Below, piece by piece: positions 46,680-61,600 of a DNA stretch of 64,000 nt (position 1 is the stretch's first letter; every line of letters begins with the position of its first letter). This DNA is from Siphonodentalium dalli (lineage: Eukaryota; Mollusca; Scaphopoda; Gadilida; Siphonodentaliidae). The position numbers were made by a program, and so were the translations under genes. Location: NCBI GenBank assembly GCA_032622095.1, contig CP136061.1:258572077-258636076 (forward strand). Reading direction: 5' to 3'. A model generated the notes under the pieces. That model had not been told where the DNA came from. It did no database searches and was given only the letters and a program-made list of their open reading frames with translations.

Positions 46680-49600
46680 GTGAGTATTTTGTTCTCATAT
46701 TCGCGTTTCTTTCCCATGAGCAAACGAATGTTCGTCACCACATGGTAGTTGAGAAAAGATGTTATCGATATATCAATTATGCTGGCTGCATTATATTGGG
46801 CCAGGCGCACGTTTTGTCATTATTTCCTGATAATGAAAAGTATACTTTCTCTCTGGAATTTAAATTTGAAATTTGGTACAAGCGATGACTGCGACACAGT
46901 ATTTAAGAATCGTCAACACGTTTTGACATTATAACACCCATTTTCTATTTTTGTTTATGGCATGAACAATATGTTAAATATCACTGTTTTCAGGTACCCA
47001 AAACTCTTCTAAAATATAACTTTCCAGATTAAATAGCATGAAAGGAAATTTCATTTTATTAATTGCCAAATTATAGACATTCTATCTTTATGTATCAGAA
47101 TGTAGTCAATACAATTGGATGCAAAATATATTTTGATCAGAAACGTTTAGCTAATTGTTTCATTTCCACGTATAGGATACAAGTTACATGACTGTACGTG
47201 TGACTGAACATGACTATATGATGACCTTTTTTGACAGATTCGAGGGGCCTCGGTGGCTCAATCGGTTTGGGGTACAACTCCAAGCCGTTTCGCCCTCCAG
47301 CGCTGGAGATAAGGGTTCAAATCCACATGTTTCCACCGTGGACTTTGTAACTCGAAATCGTTATCTGGTGGAGTTACCAGTTACTCGCCGATGGCCGGTG
47401 GTTTGCCTCAAATGGTTGACGAGTTTATCAGCCATTGAAATCACTGTTAGATTAGTCGCAAGTGTGCGGATTTCCTCCACCACTAAAACTGGCAATGTCG
47501 TGATATGGCCTTAGTTGCTAAAGCGACAATAAACCCCAATCAATCAATCAATCAATTTTTGACAGATTGTAGTTCCCCTATATTCTGAACTAATTGAGTT
47601 ACCTTATCCTGTACTACCCGCCCTTGCTCGTGTAAAGACGATTACAAACAACTTGAAGTATTTTAACACAACTTTATATAATATTAAAGAGGATAGGATA
47701 TTTTATTTCAATATACACATATTAATGCATAGTATATTTGACAAATATTATATTGTATATTCGAGGGGGTGGCATAGTCAGGCTAGACTGTCTTACTGCC
47801 ACAAGAGTGCCTACCGAGACTAATGGTTAGTGAACCTTTATGGCGTCTGAGATCAACGGTGCATATATAATAGCACTCCCGAGTCACACTACCATATGTA
47901 CAAATATTCAGCACATAGGCTTAAATCGTTTGGTCGCAAAGGCATATTAATAAATTAAATTAATTTGTTGTGCCTCTTTAATGTACATGATGTCAACGGG
48001 CCTGTAAATTACTTTCCGTGTCAAATTACCACTGTGTACCAAATTTCAGCCCCAGGGTATAGCAGCTAAGGTAACCGTTGTTGCTAGGTTAAATGAGGAG
48101 TACATTTTTAAGTCGTGATGGCACAGTAGGTGTGGTGGTTTATTATAACACATGTACCTAGTCGTGTTTGCACAATATGTGCATGGTTCAGTATAGCACA
48201 ATAGATGTGTTGGTTTATTATGGCACACATATCGAGTCACGATGGCACCCTCGTTGAATGGCCTATTATGACACACTTACATCGGGTTGTGTCTTAACAT
48301 TAAGGATGAACTAAGATGGTTTAGTTAGAGCAATGCTTATATCTTGATAACAACGTTATACGCTACCAGAAAAAAACTCGTCAAAATATAAAAAAAATCG
48401 ATTTTTCCATTTGTTTCCCTTTACGAGTTTCGGTGAAAATGTCCAAAAACCTCGAACCACCCACAGGACCGAAGGTTGCTTTCAAAGTAGAGCGGTGAAA
48501 CTTTGAGGGCGTACCTAAGGTTTATAGATGTACCTGTTCGTGCATTAACCTTGCTCCTCCAGTAGCCCGTTTGAATTTGGCGTAACCAACAGTGCAATAC
48601 ATATCACATGTTAACAACACTATATGCTACCAGTAGTAAATCGTCCACTCTAAAACTTACACTAAAGTTGCGCGCGGATACTACTAACCACATCCACTCG
48701 TCAAGATGTTTATATTAATGTTTGAGGTTGCATTTATAGTAAACCGCTCACATTATACCGACGTAGCTACTCCTGCGTTACCTCGATCCGCCATTGGCCC
48801 GTTTTGATTAGCCTGAAAAATAGGAGCATGTATTCCGTTCGCCGTATAGCGGAAACGGCTGGGGAAAAACACTTGTAAATGGTACATTCGGGTCCGAATT
48901 ACTCTTCCCGTTAATTCGGAACATGACATAATTATGTCACCCTGTCTCAGATTAAAAATGTCCAATTCGATGTATCGCCGAACGATGAGAATAATCACAA
49001 CCATGTTCAAAGAACGCCCTTTAAACATTGCCCAAATGAGCAATTAAACGGACATGTCTCATTCGAGTTTCATAGGTCCACAGTGAGCTTATTTTAATTT
49101 GTGTTTTTACATTTATTTCATTATTGTTTTATACAAATTTTGAAATACTAACGCCGTTATAAACTCCGCCAAGGTACCCCGAGTTACCACACCAAATTTG
49201 GTTGAAATCGGACCTGGTCTGGGAGTAAAATGCGTACGAACAGACATATCGACAGACATTGCATATCCTACTCTTTTATATATGTAGATTACAAGCCGAA
49301 ATCGAATTCCAGGTGGAAACTCGTATGCTTCCACATATAACGCTTCCCCGTTTCTCGTAGTATATGCTACATTCTTATCGTTTTCCAGCTTCGTCTTGTA
49401 GTTTCTAGGCTGAATAATGGAATTAACAGCTCATTGGAGGAGGAAAGACACCACAGTTGGTTAATGTCACTACGTTGGGGTGGAGTAAGATGTAATATGC
49501 AAGATGTTCCGAAAGAACCTGCATAAAACAATCTTGATTGCCGAAGTTGGGCTCGGTAACTAGGTAATTTTTTTTAACAGATTAACGAAAGCTAGATATA

Positions 49601-52600
49601 ATATGTTATCCCAATGATATGCGAGTAGTAGAATACTGTTTTAGTTTCGGGCAATATAGACCTAATTGTACCCGAATAATGTTGTTTAAAGGTCAAGAGG
49701 ATAATCATGACAATGCCGCCCCCCCCCCCTCCATCGAGGCTGCATGGTGGTGGGAAAACAATTGCTATATAAAGGTGCAGCTCCCGATTAACATAACGGT
49801 CAAGATTTTTAAGATTTTTCGTCCGCTTTGATTGTTATCCATTTGAGGCTGATTTGTTTTATTGGCCAAACGCGTCAATCCACCCCGACGCGCCCTTTCC
49901 GTTAGGCGTGATGCCTGTGGTTATCCGGGTCAAACGCCGATTCGTACTTGACGTATACCAAGGTATCGGCTCCGGAATTAACATCGTTCTTCCATTGGCC
50001 CATTTGGATTTCAATGGAACAAAGTTAAAATCACCCCTTTGCCGTATTGAGATGGCGCAACGGACAATATATTTTTATAAATGGGAAAATCCCTGTCCCA
50101 TTCACTCTTAGTCATGGTAACAGGCACTAGACAATATTTGTCCTGTACTACTTTTACCAAACCTGATGTCTACCTCCGCCACCGGTCTGCTGGACTCATC
50201 ACCCAGCCTGGTCTCACCACCGCGGCTTTGTTTCAGCATCTCCCAATCCATGGTCTAGCCGTCTCCCGGGCTCCTTCATTAGCCCCACTTCTCCATTAGC
50301 CCAAATATTCATTAAATGTCATGTTAGCGGCCCTTTCCACCGATTCATAATTATTCACGGCATCGTTACCTGGGTGACTTGAATTGTATACCATGACATG
50401 TAAGTTTGGTCGCGACATTGAATACCCCTCCCCCACACATATGTTAATAATCGGACCACTGCCATTTTGTAGCAATTAAATAAGTTTAAGTTGCTCTGCA
50501 GCACAATCCGCTACCTCAATATGTTCCAGAGATACAATACCCGCGTAGCATAGTGTGCGAGGCCGAGTTAAGGTTCGTAGTTCCACAAAGCAAGCATGCA
50601 GGGACAAAATTATTAATGGCTTGTCTCCAGTCTGAGTTGGAAACTCCCCGGAAATATAAGCGTTCTACATTTAACGGTTCCTGATAATAAAGAGAAATAC
50701 TAGTATATGGTTCCATATTGAAATATTGAAGTATAGTAACAACATTTTGGTAATACATGTATGATATCGGAACGCTCTGTATCCGATATTTCTGGTAATT
50801 AATTATAATTGCTTACCCAGCTTCATATGTCGTTTTTAATAGATAGTTTGGAATATTTGGTGTACCAAGTGAACAATTCATATTCAGCATCTAGAGCGTG
50901 CAAACGCAAATTAGTCAAGTTAAGAGTTGGCAAAAGGGATTGGTTCACGAGGGGTCGACAGTTCCTTCACCCCAACGAATGTTCGCTGGCTACGTCCATG
51001 ACATAATTATGTCACCCTGTCTCAGATTAAAAATGTCCAATTCGATGTATCGCCGAACGATGAGAATCATCATAACCATGTTTTCAGAACGCTCTTTAAA
51101 CATTGCCCAAATGAGCATTAAACGGACATGTCTCATTCGTGTTTCAAATTTTGTCCACGTAATTTGGAAGAAGGTATAAAATATGTTGATAAATTCTCGA
51201 AACATTGATATATCAGCCTCATGTGGTCTGAAAAATACTTGCCGTGGTCAAAGCCATTTTCCAGTTTTTTCAATGTTTTGCACAAAAGTGAAACAAACGC
51301 TCTTTCTTTCTACCATATGATGAATAGACTAACACGGATCGCTCTTTTCTGTTCCACGTCGTGCAAATGGCTGTTTTTGTTTGAGACATCGTGTTCAAAG
51401 TTGTATTTTTTATGACTCCAATTCTTCTTTCGGGAACATATAATGCTTGTAGAGAGGTAGTTCAAGTATTTGTTGATCTATTTCGACACCGGGATATTAT
51501 TACTATTTATCAGGTCTATGTTGGAACGGAAACCGTCAAGTAGCTTTAAACCATAAATGCTTGTGTGTATGCTCTGGTCAACCAACATTCAATCATATTA
51601 ACGGCTTGAGTCCCAGTGTTGGATTTCTTTGTGTTTATTTCGCCCAATTTGGGCGTTTATCTGATGGCTGTTTTTCATCTGACGTGTGTGTCGGATAAAT
51701 GATGTGGATGATTTATGTAAATGCTAGCCCAAACTAAAGTAAACTACGCGTAAACGGGTACATACTGTAAATTATAGAAGGTGTCGGATCGGCCTAATCT
51801 CCCCAGGGCTAACTCGCCCCAGTCGACGTGTGCCAATTCGGTATACACTATATGATGTATCCGAGGCCGAATCCGACTCGGAATAAAAGGTGTAACCGGG
51901 GTGTTATATAGCGTTTGGTCCGTTGTTTCTCAATGAATATTATTGAAATTTGGTGTATATGTCCGGGCTGGGACATGGAATACAACGACGTTTGAATTGT
52001 TTTTAAATTTACAAATTTGTTGATTTTATTCATTTTTTTTTTCGTTCTGAAACACACTATAAAGGTGTATAAAAGGTGTGAGCGGAATCGATGTCGCATT
52101 ATCTTCTTTGTTTATAAATGGACAAGACTGAAATATAGTGTATATGTCCGGGTTATGACATGGACAACATTAACGTTTGAATTGTTCTTAAATTCACAAA
52201 TTTGTTGATTTTATTCAAGTTTTCGTTCTTTCATTCTATAAAGTGTAAACGGTCGGCCCCATTTAAAAGGTTAAGCGGCTTATGTGCTTAGTGTTATATG
52301 TAATCGGATTAACTAATTGGCGACTCTAAACTATTGTGTTTTGGGGTATTTGAGCTTTTTTGTGAAATAATAATTGAGGACGTGAATACATTTATTTAAA
52401 TTGATAATAAACACATACAATATAATAACGAACACGAGACATGCATAATTTATCAACTTTTAACAAAAGATATCAAATTCACTACATGACAAAGATGACT
52501 CAGTGAAGTTTATAAAGTGAACATAAAAACATTAAGGTAAGAATCTTTTTAAGGGATGCAACTTTATTTAATGATAATAAACACATAAATTAAAATAACA

Positions 52601-55600
52601 AACATGAGACATACATGATTTATAAACTGTTAACAAAAGATATCAAATTCAATACATGACAAGGATGACTCAGTGAAGTTTATAAAGTGAACATAAAAAT
52701 ATTAAGGTAAGAATCTTTTTAAGCATTACTAAACGTTTAGCACAGACCACAGTCCACTTCACTCGTCCGATCATCACCAAACTTCATATTTATCTTGATA
52801 TTGATCTATAAGATAAGAGCTATCAAATATTTGAATTTCATAGGAAAAAATGGTCGCCGGCGGCAATATTGCATTTACGTTATATGTTATCGCGTCATGT
52901 CGGTATCTAGTATTACTTAGAAATTTCACCTTTCCAGATTCATAATTGCTCCATTGACTGTAACAGATGAAATTATTCGCCTATTCGGATAGAGTGTCAC
53001 TGAAACTTTATTTTGTCAGACTGTCTGTATAGTCACTGATTACATGTGGCAATAATCTGTAATAAGATGTAGCACTATTTTATTTTATATTTACATGTAG
53101 TGCTGTTTTTATACAACAATTCTAATTCCCCCCTAGATCATCATGTGATCGACCATACATCGCCCGCGAGGACCTGGTTGAATTAAGGGGGGTTTTATGG
53201 ATCAATTCTGTCCTCAAGCTAGATTATACTTATGCCTTTTAATGGCATGCTTCTAACGTGGGGGGATAGATATGCTTGAAACACCACCACTCTTCAATTC
53301 ACACCAAGTTCTCAGCTGTCATGTTCGGATATTAGAACCCATAGCCATGATATATGGTTTATTGTGTGTATACTAGTAATATAGTTATTTTCAGTACCTT
53401 TATATACCACTACTGTGTATAACAATGCATATAAATGAATCCATGTATACATGTATATTGATTCAACGGATTCAGTGGTTTTGTCAATCAGTCTATCAAA
53501 TTTGCGGGGAAAACATGCACTCTTAGAACAAATGTGTATGAATACTACACAATATGTGTCACATTTGATCTTAAACAAAATTGTGTAGAAATGCAACATG
53601 ACATAAATGTGTTGGTGGAATTTTCTCAACATTGAATATGAGTGAATATGTGAGTATATTATATTTAATATATGAGATATTTTCTATTTGAGACATAAAC
53701 TTCGTAAAAGCTGCCATAATAAAAAATTGGCAGCTGCTTTAAAATTTTGTGCTACACAATTATGTGTTGTTCAGTTTTTACACAAACATAGTGTATAACA
53801 AAATTTTAAGCTGCCAATAAATTATTGTTTGTTCTGTGGTAGCCATTACGAGTTTTGTGTCTCCAATATAACACATTTCATCTAATAACTATGATACACT
53901 CACATATTCAATCATATTCAACGTTGATGATATTCCACCGACTTATTTAATAATTATATGTCATGTGTCATTTCTACACAATTTTGTTTAAGACCAATTG
54001 TAACACATTTTGTGTAGTATTTATACACATTTGTTCTAAGAGTGTGGCCACCAGCAGTACAGTGAGTACACCCTGCTAAATTTCAAATTTGAATCAATTG
54101 GCGCACCCTGCAGCCAGCTTTTATTGGAGAACTTTTTCTCATGTGGATATTTTGGGTCACCGCTAGATGTGAGCCATATTTTGTTCTCATACTTTCCTTG
54201 TGAAAACATCACTGCCAGCCGTGATCTTGAATTTTACTATTTTTATGGCTAAATAAGTTGGTTGATCCTACAGACGGCACCCCTTGTCCGATCGTCACTA
54301 GATTCCACAACGATCTTCTGGATAACCAGGGTGAGAGTAATCTAATTTTTCCGAATTTCGTTAAAAAACATGACCATGCACAGGCAGCAATTTGGTATCT
54401 TACTCTTTTGCATGACTGAATTGTTTAGCAACTGTACAGACATATCCCTCATCTGATAGTCACCAAACTTCATATTGATCTTCGGGCTCACAACTAGATG
54501 GGAGCTATCGAATGCTTTGAATTTTTTTGGAAAACATTGTCGTCAGCAGTCATCTTCTATTTTGGTTTTTATATACATGTATATCTCTTCATGCGGATAG
54601 CCAGTATTACGTAGGTACTTCAACTTTCCGCATTCCTGTCATCATTTGAAATATAAAAAATTACCTGATACATGCACCCTTCAAAATTTGTTTCGTCGTA
54701 TCTATTTTAATGACCCGTATGGTAATATTGATATAGATATATTTGTCAAACATTTCTTTGTACAATATACAGGTATTTAGTTTGTAACTAAATCTAGAAA
54801 TATATAATAGTAGCTGGTGGACCCGACTTCGTCCGGGATGTTCCCCTCTGATTTTCTAAGAATTGCGCGATTTAACCTTGAATTGACTATTTTAAAGGTG
54901 AAGTTCATGTCGGGGTCACGATTTGACCCGTACAAAACACTCCCCGGACAAAAGTTCCCGACAAAAGTACCCGTCGAAATCCGCCCGGCTTTACCCGATT
55001 TGACCTTGAATTGACAATTCTGAATGTCAAGATCAGGTCGGGGTCATGATTTGACCCATCCGAAACACTTCTGGGACAAAAGTAACCGTATGTATCAAAT
55101 TTCGTTGAAATCCTTCCGTTTTACCAGATTTGACCTTGAATTGATCTTTTTGAATGTCAAAGTCAGGTCGGGATCAAGATTTGTCCGTCCCGTCCAAAAT
55201 ACTCCCTGAAAATAATTTCCCCTAGGTATCAAATTTCGTCAAATCTGTCAGGCAGTTTTCCCGGCCATAGCTAACAGACAAACAGACAGACAAATGTCCA
55301 AAATATATATTAGACTAGCTGATGTACTCGACTTCATTCGGGCTATTTAGGGATTGTTTTGTGATCGCCTCCATCTGGACAGTACCCAGTATATACAGCG
55401 TCTGGCCAAACTATTGTTCAATTGGTCCAGAAACATGCCTATTTCAGCACGTTTGAGGACATGGTCCCACGTGAAATTGGACGTGTCCAAATTGCTCCCG
55501 GGATCGAAGTAGTCCTACACACAAATTTTTAGTCGGATCGGTCAAGGTCCAGAAACATGCCTACGAGCGAGGTCAAGTTGACACGTTAAATACCAAATCC

Positions 55601-58600
55601 GAGTCGGGTCGGTCGAGCAGTGTTAGAGTCTTTAACACATACACACATGCATTCATACATACACACATACATACAGACAGGTGTTCCAAAATGTATAATC
55701 GATGGCTATAACAATTCTATGGTAGATAGCTCACAGGCGACCTGATGCATGCATCTTAGTTTTCTTGTATTCTCTTACAGGCGGAAGCTCTACGACGTGC
55801 ATCATTCCCAATTCGAACGACAGAACTAACTGCAAATGCCTTGATGGAGCGACATTACCCACGTGTGATGGTAAGTGGTTTGTAATTTATAACCTTATAC
55901 GTTGTTAAATGACCACCATGGGTTAATACTATGAGTAACGTTATACCAGAAAATACAAATAGTATTGATTAATGTTTGATTTGTATTTGATTAATATGTG
56001 TGTTATACTAACACAGTGGTTTGACAGTATACTGCAACAATTGAGCCCTAGTATTTGTACACTAAATATATGCAAATATATTATTAATAGTTTAATTGTT
56101 ATGTCTTGTTCGTCCCCACAACACTAAAAACAGCCATGCTAATTAATTAAAGCAATTACTTATAAAAATACATAATATACACGTATCACGAACCTAGTTT
56201 ATTATATGGTATGTATATTGAATGAATGCACTTTCATTATAACTCATATTATCATTTTTAGACATTGTTTAGATACGACGTCAGCTACATATACGTATTT
56301 CCTTCCGTGTTTATACATGTAACATAATCCGTTAAGATATAGACGGACCCAGGAACGTTTAACTGAAAAACATAGCGACGACAAGTTCATGTTCCCCATG
56401 ACGTCACGAATAAGTACTTATCATCTGATGAATCACCAGAAGCCACATGTGTGACCCCCGGTGACCAAGGAGAGCATAACCCCGCCAATGGGTTTGACTA
56501 AAGGGCACATATATTATAATATCCATAGCAGAAGGGTGTATTTAAAATAAAATGTTCCTAATGACTGAGAAGATTGGCCAAACAATTATTTCAGTGAATT
56601 TTTTTAATACAGCCAAGTTAACATCTGACATTGTTACCCAATAGTAGAGTTTTACTTCGTAAATCAGTGGGATTTAGAATTAACTGGTTAACCCCAAATT
56701 CGCGTTCGTAACGCCACAACGAACTGTTGCCCGCCCTGAATGAACTGTTGCCCGCTTTGCAATCACGGTCAGCTTTCGTGACGTCACGAGTGAACTGTTA
56801 TCCGACCCGATCGAACTGTTGACTGGCTCCGAGCGAACTGTTGACTGGCCCGAAAGAAATGTTACATGGTTTGCAATTTCCGTGACGTTTCGGCAATTTC
56901 CGGAAATTTCCGGTTTCGTTTTTTAATTATACCGGATTTCAGCATTGTCACTGTCACGCTCGAAAAACAACACAATTATTTTGAATTAATTATTAATTAA
57001 TTAATTGATTAATTAGCAATGACCTGATTATATACAAGTAAATGTATTGGGTAACAAAGCAATTATTTCATGTGTCTTTTGGGAACAGGCTAAATTGTTG
57101 TCCCTCGGTATCAGGAATGACTATCGAACTGTTGTCCTCGGCCTTCGGCCTTGGGCAACAGTTCGATAGTCATTCCTGATACCTCGGGACCACAATTTTG
57201 CCTGTTCACAAAAGACACATGAAATAATTGCTTAATGTGGATATTTGCTGGTCCTGAAGGTGATAATACAGTTTATGCATGGGAGAGTGCAGAAATGCAT
57301 TGAAAAATAACTTAACTGTGAACTCACAAACCATACACAACATATATAAGCCTGTGGTTAGCACAGGCTATGCTTTAATATATTGACACACACTTATCAA
57401 TTTCCCGAGCATAGCCACATATATATGTTTCTGGTATAACACTGTTTCATAACACAAATATCAAAAGAGTTCAACGTTCTTAGCACTGGGTTTTTCCAAA
57501 ACAAATTGTGTTTATGCAGACGACAACTTTTAGGTGCTAACAAGTCACGCCTGTCTCTGTATGCACTGATTCGAAAACATGCCTACTACTTGATACTGGT
57601 GGGGTCAAGCTGACACGACAAAATATTTTTAAAATTCTTTCAAGACATCCTCAGCGACCTTCAATCAATACACATGCCACAATCATGGTGTCTTTGATAA
57701 CTGGTACTCTATTCTAAGAAATTTAGTCCTACTGATCATTGGAAACTGGAGTTTCACCACATTTTCAATGTCGCGTTATGTAAAACATTGGTAACGTCTC
57801 AAAATCAGATATAATTATCTTACAGACGACCCAGGTTTTGGCTTTGGTTCGATATGATTATTGTACTATAGAATCATACCACGTGTGCTTACTCCACACA
57901 TACACTCTAAAAGATATGTGGAATAAAATGGTTTTACATCGGTTCTTCACCTTGTCCCATATGTGGACCCAAGTAGAAAACCCGCATGGTTCTGACACGG
58001 GACCAATTGTAACCACCATTTTGTCCCTTTTTGAAATCATTAGGTTCTGAGCTCTAAATGTTGGTTATTGGTAGAGAACCAACATAGAATCAAATAATTC
58101 ATATTCGTAAACAAATTTTATAACCAAAAAAAACCCAGAACTAATCATAATCATATTTGTCCCGTATAGGGAACCAGTTGGTTCTGGCACTTCGTGTTGG
58201 TTCTTGGTAGAGAACCAATCGTTCTGAAATTGTGTCCCGTATTTGGAACCAGCAGGTTCTGAACACAATTTTGTTTTTCCAAGATGTAAACTAGAACTAG
58301 ACAATGGAACCATATAGTTATTTTGGGTCAATGGGTTGACCAAATGTCTTCTAGAAAACAATTATGTGCCGTGATACTATGCTATACGTATAAGCAGGTT
58401 TGAGGTGTCGTTGTTTCGGAATGTTCTATTAGTTCGTAATATGCTATACTGTTTAAAATTTGCATTACACGATGTTGATTCACTGAATATAACCCGAAGA
58501 CGTTCTGGGGTCTGAAGGAAATTATCTGTATACAGTTAATGTTTAATACTTTGTTGCTCCTGATTGTGATATGAGCAATATAGTTACCCCCAAAATTAAT

Positions 58601-61600
58601 ACAGTGGTCGGAGTCTAAATTAGACTAGAAAATAGTCTCGGCATGTGCATTTGTATTTCAAAAGAATGACCATCGATCTAGTCTTCCCTAGATCATATTA
58701 AACCAAAGCGCGTGGACCGATTGTTAAATTTTAGACTAGAACATTCCGGCTAAGACGCGTTCCCACTCAAATCATTATTCAATTTGGTTCTATGGAGATG
58801 GGGCCATAGCTGGGACAGCAGATGGAACCAAAGTGCTTATGGATATCATGGGAACTTTTCTCTTAATAGAGTGCTTTGGTTCGGGAAACCAACCAGAGAA
58901 TCAAATGATTCTTCATTGGGAACAACATCTCAAAAACAACACTACATTTGGTTCTTGGCGGAGAACCAAGATACATAAAATTCTTCTTCTTTTGGAACCA
59001 AATCTTAGAACAAATTCAGAATCAATAGGTTCTCCTTTCAACATGTTTGTTCTTCATCGAAACACACAGGAAACCGAGCGACGAATGGTTATCAGCCACT
59101 GTACCGCATCTTATTTACCACCCAAGGAGAAGTTCATAGTGGACACCGCGAATTTCCAGTAAAAATTGCAAAACAAAGGTGAAATTACTGAACAAATAAT
59201 TGGCAAACTCAGCACAATATGAAACATGGCGGCTTTCACACTTATATACACAATTTGGAGCGATTTAAAGCGACGATTCAGCCAGGAACTGTAAGCCTGT
59301 TATTGAGCCAGTTGCGAATTGTATGAAGCTTGGAGAACCGACGTGCGTTTAGAGACACTGCTAGATACTCGATTTATGGGACGGTTCTCTCAATTTGATT
59401 CCCCATTGCTTCTGAAGGATAAAATCGCTGTTAAAAATCATTTGATCCTGAATAGTTTGGAGAATGTACGACCATAATATGACTACCTTTCACAGCAGCA
59501 CGGAAATATGGATATTGCCAAAATTGGTTATTTGAATCATTAATAAGCTGCAACAGTTCATCCTCTCATAAGACGGTTTCGTCAATTTCCTAATGCGTTT
59601 TCAGTTTGCGATCAGCGCGCATTGAGCCTCGATTCATAATTTGCAGTTTACCTTTCTTTGTAAGTTATGGCATTCGTTGTTGTAGTATTATTACAGAAGC
59701 AACTCTAATGTTCATCAATATTTCTGGTAGGTTTGTGACTTGTTGCGATTAACCTCCTGTGAATCCACCTATGTGTTGACTCCTTGTCATGACCCCATAC
59801 ACCTCCTATTATCGTCCACCCATCGTAACCCGATCGACCCCCCCCATATACATAGTTGTTCTCCTAACGTGGAAACGCCCCTAATTTCTGTTTACTAACC
59901 TATAGATATATCCCAACCAAATATTCCCTAATACATATACAAAAAAAACCGTCATTGTTCTTTAATTCTTTTACGAAAATCCGGTTCGAATTATAAACAC
60001 ATATTTGACACCATGTCCGTCGTACCAAACCTATTTATATTACTTTGTATATTTGTGTTTGAATTTATATCCGTTGTAGCGAGCGGAGGTTCACCTAAGG
60101 TTTAAGAACTTGTCCTCCAATCCCTTATATGTATGTATTAATACATTCATTATACAGTACAATAATTATGTCTAATTCAAATTCAAGTAACCCGAAAAGT
60201 ACCACGTAATTATGTGTTAATCTTTTCAATTTCAGCATACGCGTGGAATGTAGCAGTGTATGTCACAGGGTGCACGGGGGGACCAGTCACTGGAGGAGAA
60301 TACGCCACCATTAAGGTTGTCGGTCATCCAGACGCAATATCATCTGACACCATGAAAACCAATGTGATCGGCTTCCCTGCGCCAGACTTTGCATGCGATA
60401 TGACTCACAATTTCGGCGTGACCGGTCCAGTGCTCATCCCAACATCAGTTGACATATACTACGATGACAGCGTGCCGTGGAGTGTGACAACGGTAATTTA
60501 TATATACCTCTTTAAGTTATGCTTGTTTTAGTTGGATTTTTAAATAATGTTTAATATAATAGTTTATAAGTGAGATCACTAACTCGCGGTGAATTCGCCA
60601 TTTGGTCTCCGGAGGTCAAAGTTAAGAAGTAGCATCTATTTTTAGCATTTGGCTCCAGTCCGGGAATATCCAAAATAAAATGGCAACAGTTCGTTACAGA
60701 ATCGCAGGTGCGACAACTTCATAACACTAATTAAACAATCTCCCTGGATACATACAATGCGTAGGTTTCACGCAGTAGATGGATTGAGTGTATCACGTAT
60801 GTGCGTGCATATACTCCTAAACGTGGTATTACTTATAAAATGGTTAGATATATGGACATATTAACCACCTGACAAATATAACAAACAAGACCAGATTGTT
60901 GTCTAACTTATAGGCTGAACATTCATACAATTGAATCGCTTGCAATCAAGTAACTACTCGTTGTGATTATTTCGTTTTCAAAACCATCTCAGTTCCTTGA
61001 ATGGGCATTACATGAATGTACAAACTCGTTTTAGATTGCTAATCTTTTCAGTATATATACATCGGTATAATTTCTCTCTGTTTTGTTTATCCCAGTGATA
61101 CTTGGAAATTAATCTCTCTCCAACTTTATCTATTTTGTGCATGGTATGCTAGTAACCAAGTGGTGGTATTCGTCCACCAACCATAGCAATTTGGCGTATA
61201 TTGCATAGTCTCTATAATTTAGGTTGATTTGTCCACACCCCTCTCAATTGGGACTCTGCATATTGAGATGCGAATTATCATGAGTAATTCGACAAAATGA
61301 TATGGAATTTCAATGAGATAAGTAGTTATATCCACGATTTGAACTCATGGAGCCAAACCATTCTTGATAACAAAAAAAAAACGATGGACAGTTGTGCCTG
61401 CTTGGCATCTTTCACATAATTCATTATTAGCGGATTCAGTGATAACCATTTATTTTTAAACCCGACATCACTAAGTGTGTTGTCAATATAATTTGTCCAC
61501 TTAATTAGGGACTTACTGTTCGGGTTACTAGTGTACAGTTCATGAGAAATGCGGTATATCTGCGATTGATGAGTGGTCATATTGCGAAGGTCTTACATTA

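Noticed and set aside
48922-51146. LTR retrotransposon flanked by 150 bp repeats
   Set aside because: No gag, protease, reverse transcriptase or integrase motif in the interior, and the repeats do not start TG and end CA.
54817-55209. Two consecutive plus-strand frames of 65 and 61 codons
   Set aside because: They follow the 130 bp repeat units of a retroposon-end-like sequence and repeat the same residues.
58784-59162. Frames of 64 and 109 codons
   Set aside because: They lie in the GGTTCT..AGAACC repeat field, are open in two overlapping frames and have no domain content.
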